64,000 nt of DNA from Homalodisca vitripennis (GCF_021130785.1 NC_060209.1:19863501-19927500); one strand, 5' to 3'. Shown: positions 12,301 through 24,499, counted from the stretch's first letter. Translations and numbers: made by a program. The notes: generated by a model from the letters alone, not told the origin.

Positions 12301-13975
12301 CAAATAAATATTATGGCGTTATATAGATATAAATTAAAAAGCCATATGATTATAATCATAGCCTAATATTAAAATGATTTTAAGATAGAATATTTATTTC
12401 AATTAAATTCAATTATTTATTGATCTCATTTACATATATACAAATATAGTGCCAACAGATCAAACGAGAAGTTATCCATATGAGCAAAAGCCTGTGTGTG
12501 AGAACCGAGACCATCTTCACTCGAGTTTGCAATCACAGTATTATTAATACACAGTATACGATTTAAAACAAAATTAGTTTTCTTTTCATTGTAAATAAAC
12601 TTAAAAAAATAATAGTAACATGTATGGATGTATATTAATTAAATTCAAGCAGAGTAAAAAGTAATCTTATTTTGCAAATATAATATAAGTGTATATAAAT
12701 AATTAATCACACAAAATAATCACTATTATAATCACATGATAATTATTGAATATTGTTTAGTTTTTTATAATTTTAAAGCGATCAACGTGTGAGAATGTAA
12801 TTAAGGTTTAACAATACTCGGAATGAGATTTGCTTTTAATACAATTACAATAGTGTGTATGGTTTCATATAAGTTTGGAATATAAATGCATTAGTTTATA
12901 GACTCATTGTTGCTGGTGTAATTATCACATAAGTAATGATTGGATTGTTAACCACGAATATATAATGGTTATAGAATCTGTAATTTAAATAACGATATAA
13001 CTTTCTGCCGCTGTCCTATACTTCTATAGCAATCTATATTATTTAGTAATTTAGAATATAGGTATGATTTAAAATAGATCCAAACACAAATGTGTACTCT
13101 GCATGAAACACTTTTATGGATTACAGATTATAACATCAAAGAATGAATACTACATGTATAGAGAAGACTTGCAATGCAATGTGGGGTGACACAAATTGAC
13201 TACCGAACTCAAGCTGCATTGAGGCTGAGGTTTTAACAAACTGTTACTTATTCATATTACATAACCAACTGACGGAAGACGCTGACGGAATCTTGGTTGA
13301 GTGAGGTTAACCCACTCGGTTAGTACAGGAAGTAAGTCACGTTCAACCCTTTAGAGAATCTCTTCCACAAACAAAGTATACTCTACCTTAGTAAAGAATA
13401 TCGGGAGCTGCGGTTTAATGTGGAATTTGTGTCGTGATTTATTAGTCTGAGAATCATTTTGCTTCCAATTTTTATATATATACTAAAGTTTTGTTCCTGC
13501 ATAAAGTAAATACTTGATATATAAAATTGTAAATTAAAACGGAATACAATCAACGCCAATTCAAATATAACTATGGGATACATCTTTTAAAATAATAAAG
13601 GTACTCACAACATACTCTTTTCATTATTGCAAGATTTAAATACACTCAATCGTGTCTGGAATAATGTATATACACAATAAATATACACAATTTGTTTTCA
13701 TATAATAAGAACTAACGCAATATAGATTGTTATGGTTGTATGGATTATAAACAAGGTAAAATCTAAACAATGGTGTTTATTAGAACTGTATCGTTATGGT
13801 GTTATATTCTACCACAGTCTTAAGAAAAAAATTCTCGTAAAATAAACCGATGCAATGGAGTATCGAAGGACTCGAGGGAGTTTAACGAAAGACGTAGAGC
13901 ACGAGCAGATAGACCGTCAGGTGAACGTACTACAGTTTTGTCTAATTTTTTACTCTAAAATTAATACAGCTCTTC
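9331..13975. other. 4.6 kb A+T-rich stretch, no supported gene
   Basis: I see no array, element end or convincing exon. A 47-codon plus-strand frame at 10617-10760 (starts MRPDLIKIRM) has balanced composition but no supporting splice or promoter context. The frames at 10550-10765 and 13383-13583 (minus) look like chance. Slightly G+C-richer patches occur at 12040-12180 and 13250-13360. Confidence 0.5.
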
Positions 13976-13979
13976 CTCA

Positions 13980-14240
13980 GTTCAAGAGGGACCAAAATTG
14001 CAAGTTTCAAGTCACTAGGATATTTTTATGAAATTTATCTCACTGACATGGCAGCCAAACAGACAACAGACTGCCATTTTAGCCTTTACAACCAAAATCA
14101 ATAACTTTCCTGCTTGTACCAAGTGGATTTCTTATACCAGGTTTCAAGTATCTAAGACCTTTCTATAAAATCTTAACGCACATGAGGGCAGAGAGACAAG
14201 AACTGCCCTTGGGCCTTTTTTCTTATATTGATTCCTTGGA
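13980..14240. repeat. Probable dispersed repeat
   Basis: The block holds mixed-composition sequence with CAAGTTTCAAGTCACTAGGA near 14000 and a second CAGGTTTCAAGTATCTAAGA near 14140, and again GATTCACGTCTCTAGGATC near 14265, so it contains an internal, roughly 130-bp diverged duplication. The CAGACAACAGACTG tract links it loosely with 3665-3960. The class is unknown. Confidence 0.4.
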
Positions 14241-14390
14241 CAAAAAAGAAATCTACCAAGATTCACGTCTCTAGGATCTTTCTAACGCACAGAAGGGCGG
14301 ACAAGGACTTGACAACAGAGGATGTATACTGCTACATTCACAAACTAATGCACATTTACTACTACTATTACTTGTATTTGAGTGTATGTT

Positions 14391-15260
14391 GTCTGACTCA
14401 CCGACAGTATAGCCTGACACAGAACTGTTAGGCACTTCCTGATGTTCTGATCAGGTTACTGATAACCCGACATCACTTAGCTGATTGCTTCTGTAGTTTA
14501 AATTTGGATACGTCAGAGTCAGTCACCCAGGTAGTTACGCGTGTATGTTGTCTGACTCACCGACAGTATAGCCTGACACAGAACTGTTACTCACTTCCTG
14601 ATGTTCTGATCAGGTTACTGATAACCCGACATCATTTAGCTGTTTGCTTCTGTAGTTTAAATTTGGATACGTCAGAGTCAGTCACCCAGGTAGTTACGCG
14701 TGTATGTTGTCTGACTCACCGACAGTATAGCCTGATACAGAACTGTTAGGCACTTCCTGATGTTCTGATCAGGTTACTGATAACCCGACATCACTTAGCT
14801 GATTGCTTCTGTAGTTTAAATTTGGATACGTCAGAGTCAGTCACCCAGGTAGTTACGCGTGTATGTTGTCTGACTCACCGACAGTATAGCCTGACACAGA
14901 ACTGTTACTCACTTCCTGATGTTCTGATCAGGTTACTGATAACCCGACATCATTTAGCTGATTGCTTCTGTAGTTTAAATTTGGATACGTCAGAGTCAGT
15001 CACCCAGGTAGTTACGCGTGTATGTTGTCTGACTCACCGACAGTATAGCCTGATACAGAACTGTTAGGCACTTCCTGATGTTCTGATCAGGTTACTGATA
15101 ATCCGAAATCACTTAGCTGATTGCTTCTGTAGTTTAAATTTGGATAAGGCAGAATCAGTCACCCAGGTAGTTACGTGTGAAGCCTGACATGGAACCGTTA
15201 GAAACTTTCATTTTTCTCTTTTGATCAGGTTACTATAACCTGTCATCACTTATCCGATTT
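14391..15260 (+). repeat. 159-bp tandem array with dimeric organisation
   Basis: The landmark GTCTGACTCACCGACAG recurs at 14391, 14550, 14709, 14868 and 15027, exactly 159 apart, and a decayed copy follows to about 15260. Alternate units share variants: TTAGGCAC against TTACTCAC after the AACTG word, and CACTTAGC against CATTTAGC. The recently amplified unit is therefore a 318-bp dimer. Because 159 is divisible by three, a stop-free frame persists through each dimer (14504-14749, 14822-15067). That is a by-product and not evidence of a protein. Confidence 0.93.
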
Positions 15261-15264
15261 CTTC

Positions 15265-16155
15265 TGTCCTCTGAATAAATATACTGTGTATTTTGTATTT
15301 TCTCTAAGAAATCTGCAGTTTTATTGAACAAATTTGAACCTAACTTTGACAAGTGCAACAAATATGTCAAAATAAGTTCTACTGTACAAGTCCACTTTTA
15401 TGTATGTATTCAGTTGTAATTTATTCACTTATTTTATTATGTAGTGTATTGATTACATTTACGATTCTATTTTATTGTTGGATTAAATATTCTTTATTAT
15501 TTTGTAAGTAAAACAGTTCAATATTTAAAAATTTGCTTTTGTTAAGTTATCCAAGTTAGTTGTGTGGGTCGGATAATACTGTCTATAAAAGATAAATGCC
15601 CTAATAAAATAAAATACAAATATTGATTGAATGGTTTGTTTTTTTAATTAAGGATTTGTATTAATTATTAATATAACAATTTCATTGGTAATAAATGTAA
15701 TTAACATGACAATAATGTTTTGTTATCTTTTACTTAACACCACCAAATTTGCCCTAGGGTAAGTCCAAAATAATGAATGTAATTTTCTTAGAGCCTTCAT
15801 AGCTCTAATATGTACTCAAGTGTATCTCCTACAGTTCTAATAGCTTTTTGCATACATAATGCTGTAACGCCCTTCCATTTGCTTTCGAGTGTCAACAAAT
15901 TTAATGCAATTCCAGTAGAACAACGCTCAGTCGTGCTTAATATGTAAGCAATAATTTTAAAACTATTATAGTGATATGGCTTCTTTATTTTCCAAAAAGA
16001 ACAAAACTTACTTTCTTCTAATTTAAAGTATCCACTTGTTTCGTGGTTGATTGATTTATTCTAAAATTACACAATTATATTATTGAAGACAGTAACATTT
16101 AAACCGCAAAAATTTCGTATGAAATAGATCTTACCCTCTATCTTCTCAACGTTGT
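15265..16155. other. A+T-rich spacer, nothing recognised
   Basis: No exon, RNA gene or repeat array is visible. Two CTAATA words frame a short inverted motif near 15800, without further support. Confidence 0.55.
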
Positions 16156-16159
16156 ATGT

Positions 16160-16745
16160 AAGAAATTTGTAAAGATGCAAAACATATGAAGCAATTTGTT
16201 ATTAACTGAAGTAAAGGGAGACGGCGATGTTAAAGTGTGCTTGAGGTAATTTAATGGGCTCATTTCACGTAATGCGTTCTCCAGTAGAACGTAGAACATG
16301 TTGGTGGAGTATAAATATGAGAACATCTGAAGCAGTTTGTTATGAGCCAAAGGGAGACAGCGATGTTAAAGGTAATGGCTTGGGGTAATTTAATGGGCTC
16401 ATTTCACGTAATGCGTTCTGCAGTAGAACGTAGAACATGTTGGTGTAGTATTAAGTTATGAACATCTGTAGCAGTTTTTTAAAGGGAGACAGCGCTGTTA
16501 AAGGTAATGGCTTGGGGTAATTTAATGGGTTCCTTTAATGTAATGCATTCTGCAGCAGAACGTAGAACATGTTGGTGTAGTATAAATATGTGAATATCTG
16601 AAGCAGTTTTTTACGACCCAAAGGGAGACAGCAATGTTAATGGTAATAGGTCGGGGTAATTTAATGGGCTCATTTCACGTAATGCATTCTGCAGCAGAAC
16701 GTAGATCATGTTAGTTGAGTTATAAGATTGGAATCTTATAACAGA
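16160..16745 (+). repeat. About 135-bp tandem array (4 copies)
   Basis: The landmark GGGAGAC followed by GCGATGTTAA or a variant lies at 16216, 16352, 16484 and 16623, giving periods of 136, 132 and 139. Each unit also carries GGGTAATTTAATGGG, ATTTCACGTAATGC and GTAGAACATGTTGG. Copies differ by small indels and substitutions, so the array is older than the 159-bp array nearby. Confidence 0.9.
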
Positions 16746-18600
16746 ATAAAGGTCTGCGATTAAAACCATCCCTTACGGTGGGTATATGTGTATAATGTAT
16801 AATTATAATACATTGTAGAAGATGGGTATACCTTTCGTAGACAGGCAATACTTTTGAGAAAAACATTGTAAAAAGCAATTACGTCCATTACTAGTTTTAA
16901 GGCAGCTCTCATTAGAAATTAGCAGCATTTTCGATAAACTAGCAGTCTTGAAAACAATATTAACAAATTTCCAAGAAGTTCAGAGTATCCTAACAATGGA
17001 ACATACTTAAACATGTTTCACTAGAAAAATATTCCCTTTTTTTCCTAAATGATTTGATATTAAGAAATAATTAATTACGAGTGAGGAGTACTTAAATCCA
17101 CAAATAAAATTTGTTTATTAACGTTTTTCTTCTTAAATTAAAATTTTTAATATTTTAAAAGTGAATAAATGTGAATAACCCAGCATCATTGAATAAAACA
17201 TATTAAGTTTCGGTTTAAAAATCTGTTTTATCTTAACATGTTTAAAAGATGTTTATTTTTATTATTATCAATTCACCTACCTCATATAAATATCAAATTG
17301 TGTGGGATTTACATTGCTAAAACGGCTTTTGTAAACAAATTATTTAGTAATGCTTAATTTGGTGTGTTTTCTGCCTAGGGGCTAATATTTTTTTCAGAGA
17401 CTTTAAAGCCTTTTAACATTTTAAAGAAAGCCTTTAAAATTTTAGAAATGAAACGAAAACGTTTATGCTCTGTTTACAATCAAAGAATTGCAACGAAATA
17501 ACAATAATGCTACATTTATATGCCTATTTTTAATCAAATAAAGCGTTATAGAATTTAAATATATTTTTCTATTCCTGACAAAAATAGTATTATAATAAAA
17601 AAAATTAAAAAACACAGAAAAACAAGCTGTTTCAGTACTGCTGAGGGAACAAATTATACACGCAAGAGAAGATCAATTCTTCTGTTTTTGCGTGGGAGTT
17701 ATCAATATTTTATATCTTCAAATTTTATATTTACGGTCTCCTGTTAACATAGCCACAGAATACTCATGCACGCACACATATGCGCACACACACACGTGCA
17801 CACTGACATCCATGATGCCGCACAACCACACATCCAATATGCAAACGTATGCTATCACATGTAACACTACTGCATTGAACATATCTGATTACCTCGTACC
17901 ATGTCTTACACACATTATCTCATATTTAACCAGTACTTTTTGGTCGAGCTTTAACTACTTTTGAGGGGAAAAAATTTGTTTTAAAGTAGATTTTCTTTAG
18001 TTATTCCTCAGAGGAACATATATTATCTTACTTAAGAAAACTTTAATTAGTAAAAGTTTAACACAGTAATCAATTGTTCTAATTTAATTGCATCACTGTT
18101 TAAGAGCCAATCCCTGACACGGACTTTTAATTTTCTCATTGTAGGTGAATTTGTATTGTGAAACTATTAAACTATTTGGGTAAAATTTGAGTCTGAGATA
18201 TATAAAAAACCTCTGCTATAAAGAGCAATTCACTGTCGGTAGTCTAATCATACCCATTTGCCTCGTAATATATTCTCCATATTTTGTTTGTAGATCAACA
18301 GTGACTCCTAGATTAGGCTACCTCTAATTTGGAAAAAAACTATGATACTTTTAAGGACGTATAAATCCTGTAGGGAAATTATTTTTATCTTAAAAACAAT
18401 TGAAAAGCATGTTCACGTTTATTGAAAAAAATAATGTTGATGAATAATTTTTAAATAATTTTAATTTTTGTTAAACGCATTGGAAATTTACTAAATCAAT
18501 ATTGGAAATGTAAAGTTTTAAAATAATATTTTAAAGATTTTATCGCAAGTACTGATACAAAACAAATGAAACTATATAATTTATGATCTTTAATAATAAT
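16746..18600. other. A+T-rich stretch with one CA-rich microsatellite
   Basis: Apart from the CA-rich tract at 17765-17805 I see no feature. The frame at 17692-17964 only reads through that simple repeat and is not a gene. Confidence 0.55.
17765..17805 (+). repeat. Imperfect (CA)n microsatellite
   Basis: The tract GCACGCACACATATGCGCAC and the following ACACACACGTGCACACTG form an interrupted CA/CG-CA simple repeat. Confidence 0.85.
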
Positions 18601-18605
18601 ATTAT

Positions 18606-18752
18606 CAAAGCGAAAGCGACTTTGCTTGTTTCTTATGCTTTCTATGGTATGAATCCGCCTATTCTTCGTTCGCAAATCCCTCCGGGTTACGCTCCGATTG
18701 TCTCTAAAGTGGGGAAAAATCCCATCTTGGTCTTTGAATTTGCATTACAGCA
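18606..18752 (+). other. G+C-richer block with open frame, origin unclear
   Basis: About 150 bases of clearly higher G+C interrupt an A+T-rich region. The plus frame from 18583 is open for 62 codons and ends TAA at 18769-18771. The part inside the block reads, with breaks, like natural protein (SYAFYGMNPP, SQIPPGYAPIVSKVG, ILVFEFALQ). I do not recognise it. It has no good splice acceptor or donor. It may be a short exon, an old insertion of foreign sequence or part of a repeat. Confidence 0.25.
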
Positions 18753-18774
18753 GTTAAATATTATTAATTAAAAG

Positions 18775-19560
18775 AGCCTGTTAAATGTAATCAACTGATC
18801 TGTATAAACGTTTTTTATGCAGCATAACTATATGTTTAATATTTAATTACTATTTTCAATTTATTTTCATTAGTGTGAGAGCATATAGTATGCTTGATAT
18901 TAACAGCACTTTTTGTTTCAACCTTCTCTGACACTATTGTTAAGCACGGAGTGAGAAAATATCCAGGAAAGAAAATTAAAATGTTTGGTACATTAAATAT
19001 AAGGTATGCTGTAATGATATAAAAGACAAAGTGACTATCTAAATTTACTATTAATTTAAAGACTGTTAATCACCCATCATAGTTTTATAGAAATAGACTG
19101 CGCAGCCGATGTATGTATACAAATTTCCTTCGTCGGGAAACTAGAAAAAACTCACCGAAGAAACAAAAAATTGGAAGAATGAAGTGAATTACAATGACCA
19201 TAAACGTACACTTTTATACACATTTTCTAGATCTTGGCAACAAACAAACTCAACATAGGCGTAGGAAAAATAATTATTTCCACCCAGAAGGGTAAATATA
19301 AGTATAATCAATTTAACATTAATTATATTGTTCTTCCAATATTTCGGCATGACAAATGAAGTAACTAAAAAAAGTAAATTTCAAGCCAAGTGAGAATCTG
19401 TCTTTCTGGGTTATGTTATTATTAATAATTTTTAGGATGTGGGAAGTAAATAATGCGTATTTACTAAGTTAATTTTTTTTTAAACAGGTTCTCCAGGAAA
19501 CGAACTTAAACTGAGGGCATTACGTATGACGTTTAAAAAAATATGTATCATATCAACATT
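18775..19560. other. A+T-rich spacer, nothing recognised
   Basis: Sequence downstream (in the minus sense) of the small spliced gene. An AATAAA-like word (minus sense) is not obvious close to the stop codon, so the gene's 3' end cannot be fixed. Confidence 0.5.
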
Positions 19561-19563
19561 TAC

Positions 19564-19989
19564 CTACGTAACATTCTCGTTGAAATTACCATTAGGGAAC
19601 GGTTTTATAGTTAGATACACAGACAAGCCGTCACCTGCAGCATTTCCGAGAACTCCGTAAATATTAGCGTTGAGAGATGAAGCGCTCCTAATTACTTGAA
19701 GATCTGCAAACTTTCTTTGTTTGTTATCGTACATTAAGAATCCAAAAGACCACTTTTCTGTTTCTGAAAAAGATAATTAATTTTAGTTGAGTTTAAGCTG
19801 ATCTTTTTGTTTTCTTATAAAACTTGTGTGATGCCTACAGCAAACAAATCTAATTTAAAACTGCACTCTAACATCTTTAATTGAAAAATGTATCTTGAAT
19901 GTTAAAACATTTATCTTATTGACGTCAATATTATACTTATTACCAGACAGTGAAAGCCCCACCGATCGGTTATCCGAATACTTGGTCAT
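19564..19989 (-). CDS. Putative two-exon small gene, 81 aa, function unknown
   Basis: On the minus strand, exon 1 (19989-19944) starts at an ATG with A at -3 and in-frame stops just upstream. It encodes 15 codons plus one base and ends at a GTAATA donor. A 180-base intron ends in a TTATCTTTTTCAG acceptor. Exon 2 (19763-19564) continues in phase and ends TAG. The product begins MTKYSDNRSVGLSLSETEKW and has FGFLMYDNKQRKF and NANIYGVLGNAAGDG segments, then ends FNENVT. It shows no signal peptide, membrane segment or motif I can name. A GTAATT donor inside exon 2, and GTAAAT just after the stop, leave open that exon 2 splices onward. The phase-consistent splice, the G+C rise and the non-random composition support a real gene; the length alone would not. 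Confidence 0.5.
19764..19943 (-). other. Predicted intron of the small gene
   Basis: The 180-base interval has a GTAATA donor and a pyrimidine-rich TTTTTCAG acceptor on the minus strand. Its removal joins the two frames in phase (a one-base overhang plus two bases). The length is ordinary for an insect intron. Confidence 0.5.
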
Positions 19990-22900
19990 TTTGCGAAGCA
20001 CACAACTACACTACTACTATGAGTTTAGTAACAGTTTTTTTAATTTTTGTATCGATTATAATCAATTATAATTCAGAATTTAAAGATAAATAATGATTCA
20101 TAAATCCGTCTGACGTTTTTATACGTAGGTAAGTTAAACACTCAATTCCGGTAACGTGTGGTGATATCCGTTAGACAAATTGCACTGCCTTAGCCCCAAA
20201 GACAGATTCCCGCTCTGTCCGTAATTTTAATAATATTTATTATGCCAATAAACTCTTGTAAATACTAATCGCAACGAACAATACTGTAAAAGTAAAAGTA
20301 GTTCAGTTCATGTCGTATTTTCATGAAAATCAACAGTTAAATTGCTCGTGTTTAAGTTTCCTAGCGAATCATTCTCAATTTTATTAATAACTGTCTCACC
20401 TTAAAATTGAAATTAATTCTTCAGAGTCTTTATTTCCTAGTCATCACATTTTGTAGTAGACTCATGTTTGGCCGTCTCTACTCAGTCAAAACCATTTTGT
20501 GATTATCAAAGTTCTTTGTCATCAGCATCTGTAGTGAAAGATTTATGTTCCAGTTAAAACAATGTATATTATTTTTGCTGTCAAATTAAAATTTTAATGT
20601 ACACAATACATTTACTCTGCCTTCTTGAAAGTAAAACATTGGTATTTGTACATTTCAAGCAATCTCTTATAAATGTAAACTCACATTTTTCAAAAAGTAT
20701 ATGATTTGTTTTCCATTCTATTTGGTTTTATTGTTTATACTTATATATATATATAAACCCCAGTGTCATACACATCTCCATTGGATATTATGAAATGTGT
20801 GTAGTAAAAGATATAATTTTTATCACAGCGTTCAAAAATGTTTCTGATGGAAACACTTTTAAATCGATGATAGTTTTAATTAAAAGGGTGATGAATTAGA
20901 TAATTCTATTGGTTTGAAAGCAAAATTCCATCATTTTAGATTAAACCTACTAAGGAACAAAAACTACATTTAAGATAGCACTAAAACCCGCTTTAAAATC
21001 GTTTAGTAAAAAATCTAATCTGCAGTCAAACAGGTCAGTTCCTTACTATGTGAAGTACAAAACTGCTGCTACTCATGCAATAAACACCAAGTCAAGAGCA
21101 AACGAAATTCCTGAGAATAGATTAACTTCATTGTTTACAGCTGCTCTTCAGAGCGCTTAGTTAACTACTTTACGTGATAAATGGTCCAGACTCTTTACTG
21201 TCAAGTCTGCGCGCGGATTGTATCCCCTTCAGTCTCAATCTTCACCGAAGATTTTATAATATTATCTAGAATTAAACATTAAAAATCGTCTTTTAACAAT
21301 TTTTTTCTCAAAAATTTAATATAATTTCGATCTAACATAAATAATTTTCAACTAATTTAGTCTTAGCTGAAAAATAATGAATGAAAAATATTGAAAGGTA
21401 CTTTGCTAACACTAGTGCTTGTACTTTATTAAAACTTTGAAAATGTGTGTACACGCACTATAGTTTTATTATATTGCTTTAAACATAACAATAGTACCGG
21501 TAAATTTTAACAAGGTCGTATTTTTTCAATATTTTATCAACTTTCAAAATGTTTAGTACTTATGATTTATGTACATATTAAATGCAATTTTGTACTTTAA
21601 TATATTTACAACAAAAAACCTACATGACCTTCTCAAAACTGCTTGCTTTGAATAACAATTTCTCTTAACCTTATTCAAAATGTGTTCAAAAAAGAGTTTG
21701 AAAGTTTAAAACTATCAGATGCACTGCAATTTCTCCAAAATGGCTATCATTCTCAAACGAATTCGCTGAAAAAGTGGGCCTGTTTTCACGGATACCTTAC
21801 CGAAGTTTTCTTTATCTGTTAATAATTATCTTTTATCAAATTATCATACTGACAGTTTACCAGAATGTTATATAGTTGCAAAAAGAATTTAGAATTTGAG
21901 CTGAGTTGTATATTTACTATAACGAGATATAAATATTAGTACAATAGGAGCCAGTCGGAAAAAAAACTCACTGCTCTCTGTTAAATTTAAAGTGTGCATA
22001 ATCAAGGCAGTGGAATTTGAGATGTTTGTCTTTCACTTCGCAGTTCATAGCTTTAATGAGTTTAATAACTGCTCAAGCCACGTGTGAACATAAGTCGTCG
22101 TACTTTGATGGCTTCAAGTGGAAAGTTTCTGAATTAGTAATGTAAAACGTAACATAAACTTTATGTAATTATAAAATTAAGTACAATATATTGTGTTGTA
22201 TAATTTAGTATAGTGTGTGAAAATTTCATTACCACACACTTAATTTTTATGTTTTTGTACATGTTTAAACTTGTCTCAGGAATTGTCACACTAAGGTGCA
22301 GAATAGATGTAACATTTAATGATGGCAAATTTTTTTAAATAAATTATTCATAACTTGACTCAGTTTACCAAATGTTTATAAGAGGTTTTGAATTTTCAAA
22401 TGGATAAAAACATATTTATATACATTATTTATAAGTAAATTTCATTAAGTTTCATTGGCTGAGTGTAAAGCAGACAACCGGTACACTACGAAATCAATTT
22501 CTGTAACTGTGTGAGTCAGCCTCTACACACGATAAGTTTCGAACTAAATGGTAAGACTTTATATAAATATTGTGTGAAAAGCCACCTCTATATTAAAGTT
22601 GAAAATGACAAACTTTGGTTCGTTGCTAAGTGCTCTTCGTAAATTGACTGAAACTAAAAATGTTTCTTCTTTCTGTGCTATAACCTGCAGTATACGTGCA
22701 AAGTATTAGCAGAAGTAAGTATTGTAAGTTCAGTATAATATTTTAATACTACAAGTATAAAGCACGTATATAATATCGAAATGTAAACAATAAAAATCAC
22801 TCTCAATATAATAAAGCAATTACATTAATACGTTTCAATACAAGGAAATCCTTAATTAAAAATGTATACTCCACTATCGTACTGGATTTCTAACTGGATA

Positions 22901-23309
22901 TGTATACATACATTTGCTATTAAATGGACTTTAACAGAGACTATTCTAGAGGAAACGCTAATTACATGTTTTATACATGAGAGTTAATAGTATAATGGAA
23001 ACGTTTTAGTTTTTTATCATTTTCAAGTATCATCCACGTTCCCATAATATCGTACTTCAGATTAAATTCAGTACATTTCATAACTGGTAGTATTCTTTTC
23101 CCTATTAAATCTTTTAGTGGTTTTGATAGTGACTATATTTTAAATTTATAATTTTTGTTTTCATTTAAAATAATAAATATAAAAATATTAATAATCCCTG
23201 CATTTCTACGTAGTCATAATAGGATGTAAACTAATAAAAATGAATTACATATACGAGTATCATATTAATTGATACAATGATTTCTATAGATTACATTGGC
23301 ATTTATACA
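19990..23309. other. 3.3 kb without a supported gene
   Basis: The sequence is A+T-rich. G+C-richer patches at 20110-20220 and 21030-21240 could hold 5' exon or promoter sequence of the small minus-strand gene, because they lie upstream of it, but I see no splice pair that proves this. A short (TA)n run lies near 20745. No array or element end is visible. Confidence 0.5.
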
Positions 23310-23311
23310 TA

Positions 23312-23333
23312 GGGAAGGCGGGGCGGAACGGGG
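23312..23333 (+). repeat. Left terminal inverted repeat of pogo-type element
   Basis: The 22 bases are exactly complementary to 25103-25124. A second, imperfect GCGGAACAGGGTACCCC follows at 23340-23357. Confidence 0.9.
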
Positions 23334-23486
23334 TAGCGAGGCGGAACAGGGTACCCCCTCTATCCTGCTTGCATTGTGCTGTAACCTAGCGGAGATTGGC
23401 GAATCTACGTCAACAGTCTTCTTCAAACCTAGTTAGACCGGTTTCCGCCATTTTATTTGTCGTCTTTGTGTTGGTTCAGTGTCTTC

Positions 23487-23764
23487 GTAAGTTTTCTCTG
23501 TTTTCTTGCAATAATCACCACTTTTTGGTTAAGGGTAAGTGTTTGCTGTTAATTGTCACCAAATATTGCATGGTAACTTTAGGTTCTATAGCTTTTTAAG
23601 TTTATTTTACAGTACTAAGATTGTTGAATAAATACTCCCTACTCGCATAAAAACCTTATAACCTAAAAATGTGACCCTGGGGCGAAATGGGGGTACTACC
23701 CCGTTCCGCCCCATCATTTTTAAATGGGGTTTTCGGATGCTACATATATATTTTTTTCTTACAG
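23487..23764 (+). other. Predicted 5' intron of the pogo-type transposase
   Basis: A donor GTCTTC followed by GTAAGTTTT at 23487 and an acceptor TTTTTTTCTTACAG ending at 23764 bound the interval. The acceptor sits immediately before the ATG at 23765. A second donor, AAGG followed by GTAAGTG, lies near 23533. The internal hairpin of transposon repeat motifs (23678-23713) is inside this intron. Confidence 0.6.
23678..23713. repeat. Internal inverted repeat of the terminal motif
   Basis: TGGGGCGAAATGGGGGTA faces TACCCCGTTCCGCCCCA, an imperfect hairpin built from the same motif as the terminal repeats. It is a candidate internal transposase-binding site. Confidence 0.7.
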
Positions 23765-24091
23765 ATGGTGCGAAATTATTGCAAAAAGACCAAAAGACAA
23801 GAATGGTCAATTGATTCAATGAATATGGCCATTCAGGCTGTTTTAAATAAAGAAACGGGTTATTACAAGGCATCAAAACAGTTTAATGTGCCTCAATCCA
23901 CATTAGAAAGACATGTTCGAAAGAAAGTGGAGGATCCAAACTATGAAATAAACAAAAAGGGAGGAAGTAAATTTGAATGTGTTTTTTCTAGAGAGCAAGA
24001 GGAAGAATTGGTCGACTATTTGTTAGGCATGGAGAGTAGGCTTTTCGGCCTCACTATGAAGGACTTACGTTCTTTAGCCTTCCAGTTAGCT
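23765..24091 (+). pseudogene. pogo/Tigger-type transposase, N-terminal 109 codons
   Basis: The frame starts at the ATG directly after a strong splice acceptor. Residues about 12-60 form a psq/CENP-B-type helix-turn-helix: a basic start, MAIQAVLNKETGYYKASKQF, then the recognition helix VPQSTLERHVRKK. Residues 75-109 (REQEEELVDYLLGMESRLFG, then LTMKDLRSLAFQLA) match the linker that precedes the DDE catalytic domain in pogo/Tigger transposases. The frame is lost immediately after LAFQLA, where A+T-rich retroelement sequence begins (24092). The whole DDE domain is missing. The piece could encode a DNA-binding domain only. The family identification is firm at the superfamily level. Confidence 0.85.
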
Positions 24092-24499
24092 GATTTATTT
24101 ATTTATTTATTTATTTGCAACGGCAGCAGCCAATTTACAAAGACAAGCATATATGGTAGAATACAGCGGAAAAAATTAATACAATCAGATGGAAAATCTA
24201 CATAAAGTAACAAAATAGGTAAGCAAAAATTTGATAATAAATAATAAGTATCCAAAGATATAACAAGTTATAAATATCCAAAACATAACAAAAATTAAAA
24301 ATAAAGATTAACAAACAACAATAATTACTCAAGTACGGAAACAACTCAGAAAATTGATTTAAATAAATTTTACTTTACATAAAAAACAATAAAAAACAAC
24401 TAAAGTATAGGTAGATATCAATAAAAGTAGAATAATAAATAATTACGTAGAGGAAAAAGTATTTATAAAAACCTTTTGTGCATTTATAAAAACGAGCTT
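24092..24499 (-). mobile_element. 5'-truncated LINE 3' end inserted in the transposon
   Basis: Read on the minus strand, the block ends in TGCTGCCGTTGCAAATAAAT and further (AAAT)n at 24092-24116, the tetranucleotide tail typical of many non-LTR retrotransposons. A similar tail, TATTACCGTTGATAAATAAA, occurs at 60.68 kb. The body is A+T-rich, non-coding 3' UTR-like sequence. It replaces the DDE-coding region of the pogo element. I find no target-site duplication, so insertion with deletion is likely. The right border is set where the transposase frame resumes. Confidence 0.6.

Noticed and set aside
23607..23876. 89-codon minus frame over the transposase 5' region
   Set aside because: It lies antisense to the recognised helix-turn-helix exon and crosses its intron.
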